The notes under the pieces were generated by a model. It was not told the DNA's origin. It did no database searches and worked only from the letters and a program-made list of their open reading frames with translations. A stretch of 24,295 bases of DNA. Source: an uncultured Succinivibrio sp. GTDB taxonomy: Bacteria > Pseudomonadota > Gammaproteobacteria > Enterobacterales > Succinivibrionaceae. Shown piece after piece: positions 6,460 to 14,219 of the stretch. The stretch lies in the NCBI GenBank assembly GCA_900767695.1, contig CAAGAC010000123.1, positions 1 to 24,295 of the forward strand, in the 5' to 3' direction. Made by a program: the position numbers and the translations under genes. Every line of letters begins with the position of its first letter. Position 1 is the stretch's first letter.

Positions 6460-9400
6460 ATGCGGGCCCTAAAGACAACGCTGCTGGCAGGAGCGCTGGC
6501 ATTCTCGTTTGCGAGCGCAGCGGCTGACGACGGCACCTTCACCATCAACATCCAGGGGCCGGACAGCCCGACCTACCAGGACAGCGGCAGCAGCCCCGCC
6601 CAGGACAGCCAGGCGTCCGAGAGGATCCAGGAGGCGCCGCTGCCTTCCTACCAGCAGGAGCGGAGGGAGAGGCGCAGCCGCGCCAGGAGCGCGGCCAGGC
6701 AGACTGCCCAGGCGCTCTCCCAGCAGGCTCCCGCGCGCACCCGCGCCGCAGTGCCAGCAGCCCAGCAGCCCCAGCCGAATCAGTCCCAGGCCCAATCCCA
6801 GGCCCAGCCCCAGGGCGGCTCCCGCATGCCGTCCTCGGTCAGAGTGGGCTCCGGCGAGAGCCTCTGGCAGGTGGCCACGAGGCTCCTTCCAGCAGACCGC
6901 TCGGTCAATGAGTTCCAGATAGCAGCATCCATCTACCGCAACAACCCGCAGGCCTTCAACGACGGCAACGCAGGCTCGATCCGCCAGGGCACGCTGAGGA
7001 TCCCTCCCGTCTCGGAAATCGCCCGCGAGGATCCCAAGGTGGGAAGCGATCTGCTCGCCCGCGGCAACATCGCGCTGCCGCCACTGGGCCCGGCCAGGGC
7101 CGCGCCCTCGCAGCAGGGCCAGGGCGACGGCGTCATAGCCCGCTCCGAGCAGAACCCAACCTTCACGGCGACCGAGACAGCCAACCGCCAGTTCCAGGAG
7201 GAGCGCAAGGCCCGCCGCGAGAGGCTTGAGAATCAGGACGCCGCGGCCCAGGCCGTGGCCGCCAATCCAAGGGGCGCCTCCGAGGCCGACAAGGCCCTCG
7301 CCGCAGGAAAGGATCCCAAGGCGCAGGAGCAGGATGCCAGCGCTCCTGCCAAGCCTTCCGGCAATGCCGACGCCGCCGAGTCGGCCAAGGTCGACGCGCA
7401 GACGCTCAAGCAGATGCTCGACGGCTCGCGCGGGGCGCTCGATCTCAAGTCAAAGGAGATCGACAAGAAGCTCGCGCAGGCCATCGACCGCATGCAGAAG
7501 TCCAACGAGTCGACCCTCACGGCCGCCAACTCCGCAGTCTCCGGCATCGCCAAGCAGTACGACAGCACCATAGCCTCGCTCCAGCAGAACATCTCCGAGC
7601 TCAAGGGCCAGGTCTCCAAGCTCACGCGCGACAACGACAGGATGCGCGACATGCTCCTGGCCACCGACGACCAGCTCCAGAACCTGGAGGCGCGGATAGC
7701 CAGCGGCACCGCCGCGCCCGGGGACGCGGCGGCCTACCAGAGGTCGCTCATCCTCATCATCGCGGGCATCGGCCTCCTGACGCTGATGCTCCTGATGCTC
7801 TTCGTGTTCTTCAAGGTCAAGAGCCGCCAGCGCGGACGCACCATCGAGACGGATCTCAGCGACGAGGAGACCGACAAGGAGCCCAGCGAGGAGGACAAGC
7901 TCCTCTCCGACACCATCAGCCCGGCCGAGGCCTCCGCCCTCGATGCGGCCGCGCAGGCCGAGCAGGCAGCCCAGCCCGAGCAGGCGGCCCAGCCGCCCGA
8001 GGACGTTCAGCCCCAGCAGGGCGAGGCCGCACAGGCCGGGGGCCAGGCATCTCAGGAGGGCCAGCCTGAGGCCGCCGAGCCTGCCGCGTCCCCTGCTCAG
8101 GCTCCATCGGAGCCCGAGCCAGGCCAGGACGCCGCCCAGGAGGCATGGGACGCCGCCGCAGCCCAGAGGGGCACCGGCGAGAAGGAGAAGGATCCTGATC
8201 GCGACGCCATGGATCAGTGGGCGGCCGCGATGGCCCAGCAGAACAGCGAGCAGCGCAAGACCGCCGAGGTCGGGCAGGGTTCCGACGACGGAGGCGACGC
8301 GTGGGCGGCGGCAATGGCCGAGCAGAAGGCAGGCGAGCAGGGCGCGTCCCAGGATCAGGCCGCGCAGCAGGGCTCCGATGACGGCGCCGACGCGTGGGCC
8401 GCGGCGATGGCCGAGCAGAAGGCCGGCGAGAGCGGCGGCGAGATGCCGAAGGATCTCAACGTGGCGCCAGGCGCCAAGGACGGCATGGACGCCTGGGCCG
8501 AGGCGATGGCGTCGCACAAGCCCGAGGCTGCCGGGGCGACCGGCGAGGAGCAGGCCATGGCCGAGTCCATGGCCAATGGAGGGAGCGCGTCCCCAAAAGC
8601 TGAGGCACCGGCAGGTTCTGCCGCTTCCGGCTCTGCCGGTGCCTCGGAGTCCGCCAGGGATTCCGCTCCGGAAGCTCAGCAGGGATCGGACAACGACGAG
8701 GACTTCTTCGAGAAGTTCGCAGAGCAGGCGGCTGGCGCAACGGGCGCCGTCGCTGCCAAGGCAGTGGGTCAGGGCGGGGCGGCTCCTGCAGAGCAGGCCT
8801 CTTCGGGCGATTGGGCGCAGAGCGCCGGCCAGGGCGCGGATCCCGACATAGACGATTTCGAGGCTTTCGCCTCCAAGGCCGTGGACGGCGCCGCGCCGCA
8901 GGAAGCCTCCCAGGCCGAAGCCGCTGCCGAACCTGAGCCGCAGGCTCAATCTGACGAGCCCAGGGCCGCAGATGCAGGCGATGCTGGATCCGGATCCTCC
9001 GCGCCCAGAAGCGCCGAGGAGCAGGCCCAGGCCGATTTCGAGGCATTCGCCTCAAGCGCCGCCGACAAGGCGCAGTCTGTGGCAGAAGGCGGGATCGGGC
9101 CTGCGAATGAGGCCAAGCCCGAGGCAGAGGAAGCGATTGCCGAGGCATCGGCTGAGCCTCAGAGTCCCCAGGAGGACGTGCTCTCCGAGGCTGGGAGCGC
9201 CAAGGCAGGGATAGGGCCGCAAGCCGCGCCTGAAGCCATTGCAGAGGATGCCCAGGCGCATGAAGCATCTGACGAGCCTGAGGCTGAGACCGCCGCGCAG
9301 ACGATTTCCGAATCCGAGCCACAGACTGCTGAAGATGCGGCGCCCGAGCAGCAGCCTTCCCCGGCCGGGGCCTATGCCTCCGAGGAGGACGTCCTGTCGG

Positions 9401-11334
9401 CAGACAGCGCCGAGGACAAGGCCCGCGCCGATTTTGAGGCATTCGCCTCCAAGGCAGGCGCTGAAGCGGCTCCTGAGGCAGAGCAGGAGCCTTCATCTGA
9501 GGCAGCTCCCGAGACTGCCGTCGAAGCCGCCCCTGAGGCAGACGTGGAAGCAGCAGCGGAGGCTGTCCAGGATGAGAGCGCTGCGGCGCAGGCATGGAAG
9601 GCCCCATCTGATGCGGACGCCGATGCAGACGCCCCCGAGGCGGAGAGCGCCGCAAGTGAGCCTGAGGAGGCCCCCGAGGCTCAGCCCTCCGAGGCTGCGC
9701 AGGAGTTTGCCAAGGCTTTTGCCGAGGCCTCGTCGCAGGCCGAGCCTGATGCTGATGCCGGGCCGGCAGCTGCTGACGATGTGGAGGCAGCCCAGATGGA
9801 AGATGCCGCCGGGCCTGCCCAGGCAGTTGAGGATGTCCAGGCGGGCGTGCCTGAAGCTGGAAGCGAGGCGGCCTCAGATGAGGGCGCAGAAGATGCTGCC
9901 GCCTCGGACAGCCAGGCAGGCGCCCTGGAAGGCGATGCTCCCAAGGCGCCCGAGTCCGAGGCTGACGAGTCGGTTTCGGCCCAGGCTGAAGCTTCTCCTG
10001 AGGTTGCTCAGGAGGCTCAGGCTGCTTCTGAGAGCGAGCCTGTGGACGTCGATGCGATCCCAGCAGAGGCATCTGCCCGGGCACAGGATGATCGCACCGG
10101 CACCAACGTCAACACCGTGGTCGATGACGACATCGATCTGGAGCAGCTCCTGAGCCCCTCGGCAGATCAGGCAGCAGATGATGCCAATGAGTCTGAGGAT
10201 GACGGCGCTTCCGAGAATGCCGCCGAGGAGCCTGCCGAGGAGGCGGATGCTTCCGCCCCCGAAGATGCTTCTCCCGAAGAAGGGCAGGTCCAGGAGCCCG
10301 TGGACGCTCCGGCTGAGGAGCCTGCTGCTGAGGCTGAACCAGTTCCCGAGCCAGAGGCGGAACCTGAAGAGGCGGAGGCGCAGCCTGAAACTGATGCTCA
10401 GGACGCATTGGCCGAGCCTGCGGAGACTGAGATTGAAACTGCCGTGCCTGAAGCTTCAGAGCCTGCAGGGCCCGAGGCTGCAGATGTGGAGGCCGGTCAG
10501 GAGCAGGCGCCTGGGGCCGAGGCTGAAGCCGGAGCTCAGGAGCCCGCCGCCGAGGAACCTTCCGAGGCTTCAGGATCTGGCGCTGATGAGTCAGCTCCTG
10601 ATTCTATGGATGGCGCAGGGGAGATCGCGCCTGATGCCGAGGCGGCCGCAGGCGATGAGGTTCCTGATGCCAGGACGGAGGCTGGCGAGAGCCAGGCTCC
10701 CGAGCAGGTATCGGACGATCCCGACGGCGAGCCAAATCTCAAGGCCTTCGACTGGAAGGTCCCCAACGACGAGGGCTTCGACGTGACCGGCGGCCACGGC
10801 AAGGATGTCCCAGAGGAGACGGCGCAGGACGCGGCTCCCAAGGAGGCCTCGGCCGGGGCGGCAGGCGATGGCGAGGAGCAGTCCATCCTGAACATGCTAG
10901 GCGGCGCTGATGACTCAGCGCCTGCGGTGCCCGGCAGGGACGATGCCGGGGCGGGGCTTTCCGACAGCGATCTCATGCGCATGGTCGATGCTCCCGAGAG
11001 CGAGATCCCCGCAGAAGGCTCGGTCGAGGCCGATCTCGCGCAGCATCCAGAGAAGCCTGCCGAGGAGCCAAAGCCCGCTCCCGAGGCGCCTTCCGACACC
11101 TGGGACGGCGAGATGAAGAGCGCCCCCAGGGCCGAGGAGCCCAAGGTCGAGTACGACGGACTCACCCCCAAGGAGCACCAGTACCTGAGCGACTCGCTGA
11201 ACCTCGCGAGGCTCTACTTCGAGACCGGCGACACCGACGAGGCGATGAAGATAGTCAAGGACATCCAGAAGCGCGGCAGCGCCGATCTCAAGGCACAGGC
11301 GGAGGCGCTCCTTGGCGAGTACCCGGTGGCCTGA
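6460..11334 (+). CDS. fimV: FimV-like polar hub protein, enlarged and repeat-rich
   Basis: The 1624-residue protein has FimV architecture. It begins with a signal peptide (about 1-21), then a Gln/Arg/Ala-rich stretch and a LysM-like FimV N-terminal domain (about 126-183) that binds peptidoglycan. A coiled coil (about 320-412) and one transmembrane helix (430-452) follow, then a very long acidic Ala/Glu/Pro/Gln-rich cytoplasmic region (about 460-1560), and the conserved FimV C-terminal TPR-like domain (about 1568-1624, LARLYFETGDTDEAMKIV). FimV organises the cell pole, type IV pili, chemoreceptors and flagellar placement. At 1624 aa it is far longer than the 919-aa Pseudomonas aeruginosa protein. 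The extra length is in the acidic region, with DAWAAAMAEQ-type units at 584-686 and DFEAFAS-type units at 796-999. The usg neighbour is conserved synteny; truA does not follow here. Confidence 0.93.
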   Translation: MRALKTTLLAGALAFSFASAAADDGTFTINIQGPDSPTYQDSGSSPAQDSQASERIQEAPLPSYQQERRERRSRARSAARQTAQALSQQAPARTRAAVPAAQQPQPNQSQAQSQAQPQGGSRMPSSVRVGSGESLWQVATRLLPADRSVNEFQIAASIYRNNPQAFNDGNAGSIRQGTLRIPPVSEIAREDPKVGSDLLARGNIALPPLGPARAAPSQQGQGDGVIARSEQNPTFTATETANRQFQEERKARRERLENQDAAAQAVAANPRGASEADKALAAGKDPKAQEQDASAPAKPSGNADAAESAKVDAQTLKQMLDGSRGALDLKSKEIDKKLAQAIDRMQKSNESTLTAANSAVSGIAKQYDSTIASLQQNISELKGQVSKLTRDNDRMRDMLLATDDQLQNLEARIASGTAAPGDAAAYQRSLILIIAGIGLLTLMLLMLFVFFKVKSRQRGRTIETDLSDEETDKEPSEEDKLLSDTISPAEASALDAAAQAEQAAQPEQAAQPPEDVQPQQGEAAQAGGQASQEGQPEAAEPAASPAQAPSEPEPGQDAAQEAWDAAAAQRGTGEKEKDPDRDAMDQWAAAMAQQNSEQRKTAEVGQGSDDGGDAWAAAMAEQKAGEQGASQDQAAQQGSDDGADAWAAAMAEQKAGESGGEMPKDLNVAPGAKDGMDAWAEAMASHKPEAAGATGEEQAMAESMANGGSASPKAEAPAGSAASGSAGASESARDSAPEAQQGSDNDEDFFEKFAEQAAGATGAVAAKAVGQGGAAPAEQASSGDWAQSAGQGADPDIDDFEAFASKAVDGAAPQEASQAEAAAEPEPQAQSDEPRAADAGDAGSGSSAPRSAEEQAQADFEAFASSAADKAQSVAEGGIGPANEAKPEAEEAIAEASAEPQSPQEDVLSEAGSAKAGIGPQAAPEAIAEDAQAHEASDEPEAETAAQTISESEPQTAEDAAPEQQPSPAGAYASEEDVLSADSAEDKARADFEAFASKAGAEAAPEAEQEPSSEAAPETAVEAAPEADVEAAAEAVQDESAAAQAWKAPSDADADADAPEAESAASEPEEAPEAQPSEAAQEFAKAFAEASSQAEPDADAGPAAADDVEAAQMEDAAGPAQAVEDVQAGVPEAGSEAASDEGAEDAAASDSQAGALEGDAPKAPESEADESVSAQAEASPEVAQEAQAASESEPVDVDAIPAEASARAQDDRTGTNVNTVVDDDIDLEQLLSPSADQAADDANESEDDGASENAAEEPAEEADASAPEDASPEEGQVQEPVDAPAEEPAAEAEPVPEPEAEPEEAEAQPETDAQDALAEPAETEIETAVPEASEPAGPEAADVEAGQEQAPGAEAEAGAQEPAAEEPSEASGSGADESAPDSMDGAGEIAPDAEAAAGDEVPDARTEAGESQAPEQVSDDPDGEPNLKAFDWKVPNDEGFDVTGGHGKDVPEETAQDAAPKEASAGAAGDGEEQSILNMLGGADDSAPAVPGRDDAGAGLSDSDLMRMVDAPESEIPAEGSVEADLAQHPEKPAEEPKPAPEAPSDTWDGEMKSAPRAEEPKVEYDGLTPKEHQYLSDSLNLARLYFETGDTDEAMKIVKDIQKRGSADLKAQAEALLGEYPVA
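8278..8430 (+). repeat. Tandem 31-residue repeat in FimV containing DAWAAAMAEQKAGE
   Basis: Residues 607-626 and 638-657 are nearly identical (GSDDG-G/A-DAWAAAMAEQKAGE), a 93-bp period. Degenerate units flank them: MDQWAAAMAQQ at 584-594 and DAWAEAMASHK at 677-687. The DNA of the two central copies differs at synonymous positions, so the duplication is not very recent or is under protein-level selection. Confidence 0.85.
8845..9456 (+). repeat. Dispersed DFEAFAS-(K/S)A motif in FimV
   Basis: The motif DDFEAFASKA (799-807), DFEAFASSA (859-867) and DFEAFASKA (991-999) appears three times, with a weaker DFFEKFAEQA at 748-757 and EFAKAFAEA further on. Each sits in acidic low-complexity sequence and could form a short amphipathic helix. 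Conservation of the phenylalanines against a drifting background suggests a selected binding motif. Confidence 0.8.
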
Positions 11335-11983
11335 GCGATGCTGCGGGCTTGACGAGTCCTTCCTTGCCGAGGCTCCGGACTTCCCCGGGATCAGGGCAAG
11401 CCCCATGGCGCTCGACGCGCTCATGGGACTCAGGAAGGACGCGCTCAGGGCAGGCTTCGACCTCAGGCCCTGCTCGGGCTTCCGCTCATTCGATCGCCAG
11501 GCCAGCATCGTCACGGCAAAGCTTGAGGGCGCCCGCCCGATCCTGGGTCCTGACGAGAGGCCCGTGGACACCAGCGGCATGACGCTTGCGCAAAAGCTTT
11601 CAGAGGCGCTGCGCTTCTCCGCGCTCCCGGGCTTCTCCCGCCACCACTTCGGCACCGACTTTGACATCTACGCGGCAAACCTCATACCGGAGGGCGGCAG
11701 GCTCGAGCTTACCTGCCATGAGTACGACGAGGGCATGTACTTCCATAAGTTCGGGATCTGGCTGTCTGAGCACCTTGAAGAGCACGGCCTTGCAAGGCCG
11801 TTTTCAGGCAGGGGAGGGATAAGCCGCGAGCCATGGCACGTGTCATTCCTCCCCGAGGCGGAGCAGTGCCTTGCAGCCTTCTCGCTGGATTCCGCCCTGA
11901 AAGTCCTCGAGGAGAGCGGGCTCTACTGGGCCAGTGAGGCCACCTCCTATGCCAGGGAGCGCTTCCCCGCGCTCTTCTCCTGA
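11312..11983 (+). CDS. M15B (VanY-type) D-Ala-D-Ala/LD-carboxypeptidase family protein
   Basis: The 223-residue protein has the zinc peptidase pattern of family M15B: SGFRSFDRQ near residues 55-63, S-x-H-x-x-G-x-x-x-D (S109, H111, D118) and EPWH (H176) as the third zinc ligand. Family members trim the peptide stems of peptidoglycan. The start appears to be TTG at 11312, preceded by GGAGG at 11301-11305, and overlaps the fimV 3' end by 23 bases, suggesting translational coupling; the next in-frame ATG (11405) would cut the conserved N-terminus. No signal peptide is visible, so the enzyme is probably cytoplasmic and may act on recycled muropeptides. A similar signal-less M15 subfamily of about 230 residues occurs in Vibrio and relatives. 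Confidence 0.88.
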   Translation: MASTRWPERCCGLDESFLAEAPDFPGIRASPMALDALMGLRKDALRAGFDLRPCSGFRSFDRQASIVTAKLEGARPILGPDERPVDTSGMTLAQKLSEALRFSALPGFSRHHFGTDFDIYAANLIPEGGRLELTCHEYDEGMYFHKFGIWLSEHLEEHGLARPFSGRGGISREPWHVSFLPEAEQCLAAFSLDSALKVLEESGLYWASEATSYARERFPALFS

Positions 11984-12086
11984 AATCACTTTTGCAACTG
12001 ATATCTAATCTCATTACCGCTCCGGCATCAGCCGGGCCTGCCTTAAAATCCCCTCCATAGCATCGAATAACAACAAGGAGCAAGCT

Positions 12087-13022
12087 ATGCCGGACAAGGT
12101 TGAGAAAGTCGTCATCATCGGATCAGGGCCTGCTGGGTGCACTGCGGCCATCTACGCGTCGAGGGCCGGCCTTGAGCCGGTGCTCCTCACTGGAAGCGAT
12201 CAGGGCGGCCAGCTCACCACCACCCCCGAGATCGGCAACTGGCCCGGCGAGGCCGGCAGCCCCTCGGGGTTCGAGCTCATGGACAAGCTGCAGAAGCACG
12301 CCAAGTCCCTGGGAGCCCGCTTCGTAAGCTCGGAGGTCAAGTCCTGCTCGCTGCGCAGCCAGGTGAAGGAGCTCACGCTCTCATCAGGCGAGATCCTCAG
12401 GGCCAGCGCCGTGATCATCGCGACCGGCGCCAAGCCCCGCTACCTGGGGCTTGAGAGCGAGGAGAAGTACAAGGGGCATGGCGTCTCGGCCTGCGCGACC
12501 TGCGACGGCTTCTTCTACCGCGGCAAGGACGTCGTGGTGGTCGGCGGCGGCAGCGCCGCCTTCACCGAGGCGCTCTTCCTCACCAACATCTGCCGCAAGG
12601 TCTACCTCGTGCACCGCCGCGACGGCTTCCGCGCCGAAAAGCCGCTCGTCGACAAGATGCGCGCGGCCGCGGCCGCGGGCAAGGCCGAGCTCGTCCTGGG
12701 CGGCGTGGTCACAGATGTGCTCGGCGACGGCAGCGCCGTCACCGGCGTGAAGGTCGGCATGAACGACGGCAGCGCCCGCGAGATCGCCGCAAGCGGCGTC
12801 TTCATGGCCATCGGCCACATCCCGGCGACCTCCGTGTTCAAGGGCGAGGTGGAGACCGACAGCGAGGGCTACATCACCACCGGCCACGGCGCCGAGACCG
12901 CGACCTCGGCTGAGGGCGTCTTCGCGGCAGGCGACTGCGCCGACCGCGTCTACCGCCAGGCCATCACCTCGGCAGGCCAGGGCTGCAAGGCCGCGCTCGA
13001 CGCCGAGCGCTACCTCGCCTGA
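12087..13022 (+). CDS. trxB: Thioredoxin reductase (NADPH)
   Basis: The 311-residue flavoprotein has the low-molecular-weight thioredoxin reductase layout. The FAD-binding IIGSGPAG motif lies at 10-17, the redox-active Cys pair at C136-A-T-C139, the NAD(P)-binding GGGSAA motif at 153-158, and the NADPH-selecting HRRD-FRAE at 176-184. The second FAD-binding GVFAAGDCAD is near 275, followed by ITSAGQGCKAALDAERYL. It transfers electrons from NADPH to thioredoxin in the cytoplasm. The ATG at 12087 has AAGGAG (12074-12079) at good spacing. The second nucleotide loop reads GGSAAFTEA instead of the more usual GGNSAVEEA, a modest variation. The 103 bases upstream hold a TAAAAT box at 12044-12049 without a clear -35. 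Confidence 0.95.
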   Translation: MPDKVEKVVIIGSGPAGCTAAIYASRAGLEPVLLTGSDQGGQLTTTPEIGNWPGEAGSPSGFELMDKLQKHAKSLGARFVSSEVKSCSLRSQVKELTLSSGEILRASAVIIATGAKPRYLGLESEEKYKGHGVSACATCDGFFYRGKDVVVVGGGSAAFTEALFLTNICRKVYLVHRRDGFRAEKPLVDKMRAAAAAGKAELVLGGVVTDVLGDGSAVTGVKVGMNDGSAREIAASGVFMAIGHIPATSVFKGEVETDSEGYITTGHGAETATSAEGVFAAGDCADRVYRQAITSAGQGCKAALDAERYLA

Positions 13023-13030
13023 CCCTCTCT

Positions 13031-13069
13031 GGCGCCGTCTTGACGGCGCCTTGGTAGAATAGGCGCCGT
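13031..13069 (+). terminator. Hairpin after trxB with a competing alternative hairpin
   Basis: GGCGCCGTC (13031-13039) and GACGGCGCC (13042-13050) form a perfect 9-bp stem. A third copy, GGCGCCGT (13062-13069), can instead pair with ACGGCGCC (13043-13050), giving an 8-bp stem that excludes the first. Only TT-rich bases follow the first stem, so it is a modest terminator. The arrangement resembles an attenuator before dgkA, but the palindromic GGCGCC core makes chance pairing easy. Confidence 0.5.
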
Positions 13070-13091
13070 TACTTTTCTTAGGGAGAAAAAC

Positions 13092-13475
13092 ATGGCAAAG
13101 AAACAGGCGCCAGGCCTCAGGAGGATCTTCAAGGCCGGATACTACAGCATGAAGGGCTTCAAGGCCGGCCTCATAAACGAGGCGGCCATAAGGCAGGAGA
13201 TGGCGTTTGCCGTGATCCTGACCGTGGTGGCGTTCTTCATCGCGGACGGCCTCGTCCCGCTCATCCTCCTCATCTCCTTCCCCTGGCTCACCGTGGTGGT
13301 CGAGCTTCTGAACTCGGCAGTCGAGGCGGTTGTCGACCGCATCGGCACCGAGTGGAACGAGCTCTCCGGCCGCGCCAAGGATCTGGGCTCCGCGGCAGTC
13401 TTCGTGATGCTGGCGCTCAACGTCCTTGTCTGGGGCGGCTTCCTCCTGAAGTTCTTCGGCGCCATCTCCTTCTGA
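13092..13475 (+). CDS. dgkA: Diacylglycerol kinase, prokaryotic DgkA type
   Basis: The 127-residue integral membrane protein matches DgkA, which phosphorylates diacylglycerol to phosphatidic acid in the inner membrane and recycles lipid left from membrane-derived oligosaccharide or LPS modification. The catalytic and metal residues are present: E30, E36, E71, N74, E78 in ELLNSAVEAVVDRIG, then SGRAKDLGSAAVF with K96 and D97. Three hydrophobic helices are visible (about 37-51, 54-70, 101-122). The ATG has AGGGAG upstream. The stop TGA (13473-13475) shares its last A with the tadA ATG, so the two are translationally coupled. Confidence 0.95.
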   Translation: MAKKQAPGLRRIFKAGYYSMKGFKAGLINEAAIRQEMAFAVILTVVAFFIADGLVPLILLISFPWLTVVVELLNSAVEAVVDRIGTEWNELSGRAKDLGSAAVFVMLALNVLVWGGFLLKFFGAISF

Positions 13476-14017
13476 TGCGCGATCCCTCCTACTGGATGGG
13501 CCTTGCCCTGGCGCAGGCCAGCCACGCCATTGACCTTGGGGAGATCCCGGTCGGCGCAGTCGTGGTGGACGAGGAGCGCGGCGCCATCGTCGGGGCGGGG
13601 TGCAACCTGACCCTCACCTCGCACGACCCTTCGGCTCACGCCGAGATGGTCGCCCTGAGGCGCGCCGGGCAGGCCCTTGAGAACTACCGCCTGCCGGGGC
13701 TCTCGATGTTCGTGACGCTCGAGCCCTGCCCGATGTGCGCGGGTCTTGTCATCCACGCAAGGCTCAGGCGCCTTGTCTTCGGCGCGCCCGATCCGCGCAC
13801 CGGGGCGTGCGGCAGCGTCTTTCCGCTCATCTCCGATCCCCGCCACAACCACCATGTCGAGGTTCAAGGCGGCGTGATGCAGGAGGAGTGCTCGGAGATC
13901 CTCAAGTCGTTTTTCAGGAAGCGGCGCGAGCAGATGAAGCAGCTTGGGGCAAGGAGGATCGCGCAGGCGCTCTCGCCCTTCGAAAGCATCCGGCGCGCAG
14001 GCGGAACCGAGCCATGA
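13475..14017 (+). CDS. tadA: tRNA-specific adenosine-34 deaminase
   Basis: The 180-residue protein has the deaminase core with zinc and proton-shuttle residues HAE (H55, E57) and PCPMC (C85, C88), within two residues of E. coli TadA numbering, followed by ARLRRLVFGA and the TGACGS region that contacts the anticodon. TadA converts adenosine to inosine at the wobble base of tRNA-Arg(ACG) and is essential. The start ATG overlaps the dgkA stop by one base. Translation reading further upstream in the same frame would run through dgkA and has no family similarity. The C-terminus is slightly extended (QALSPFESIRRAGGTEP). Confidence 0.95.
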   Translation: MRDPSYWMGLALAQASHAIDLGEIPVGAVVVDEERGAIVGAGCNLTLTSHDPSAHAEMVALRRAGQALENYRLPGLSMFVTLEPCPMCAGLVIHARLRRLVFGAPDPRTGACGSVFPLISDPRHNHHVEVQGGVMQEECSEILKSFFRKRREQMKQLGARRIAQALSPFESIRRAGGTEP

Positions 14018-14066
14018 TCCCCTTGAATTGCAACGGCTGATGTCGGATCATGTGATCTTGCAATGA

Positions 14067-14092
14067 GGGCGCCGGCGCAAGTCCCGGCGCCC
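14067..14092 (+). terminator. GC-rich hairpin after tadA
   Basis: GGGCGCCGG (14067-14075) and CCGGCGCCC (14084-14092) form a perfect 9-bp stem with an 8-base loop, 49 bases after the tadA stop. No T-run follows, so it may act with Rho or as a 3' stabilising hairpin. Confidence 0.45.
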
Positions 14093-14096
14093 GCCG

Positions 14097-14174
14097 CATG
14101 CGCGCGGATACATGCGATAATTGCGTATCCATGCGCATGGACAGCCAAAGGCTGCCCGTCCCGCCTGAGGCGGG
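14097..14174 (+). promoter_or_regulatory. Hairpin-rich leader and possible extended -10 promoter of the JetD-like gene
   Basis: TGCGATAAT (14113-14121) is a good extended -10 element without a clear -35. It lies in the loop of a long dyad: CATGCGC (14097-14103) and GGATAC (14106-14111) pair with GTATCC (14125-14130) and GCGCATG (14133-14139). Two more stems follow: CAGCC/GGCTG (14142-14146/14150-14154) and CCCGCC/GGCGGG (14160-14165/14169-14174). They would lie in the 5' UTR, just before the ribosome site at 14208-14213. Confidence 0.45.
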
Positions 14175-14219
14175 GGATGGCAGATGATGGAAAGCGGAAA
14201 ACACAATGAGGAGCTGACT

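Noticed and set aside
7450..8949. Antisense ORF of 499 codons within fimV, rich in Gly, Leu and Arg
   Set aside because: It is again a by-product of biased composition opposite a clearly recognised gene, with no credible start signal.
8456..10084. Long antisense ORF of 542 codons within fimV, rich in Arg and Pro
   Set aside because: The fimV acidic region uses Glu, Ala and Gln codons with GC-rich third positions, which keeps other frames open by composition. The antisense product is low-complexity, has no family features and no ribosome site.
12641..12700. Repeated GCGGCCGC-like bases in trxB as a mobile-element footprint
   Set aside because: They encode an Ala-rich stretch in frame within an intact enzyme and have no flanking repeats.
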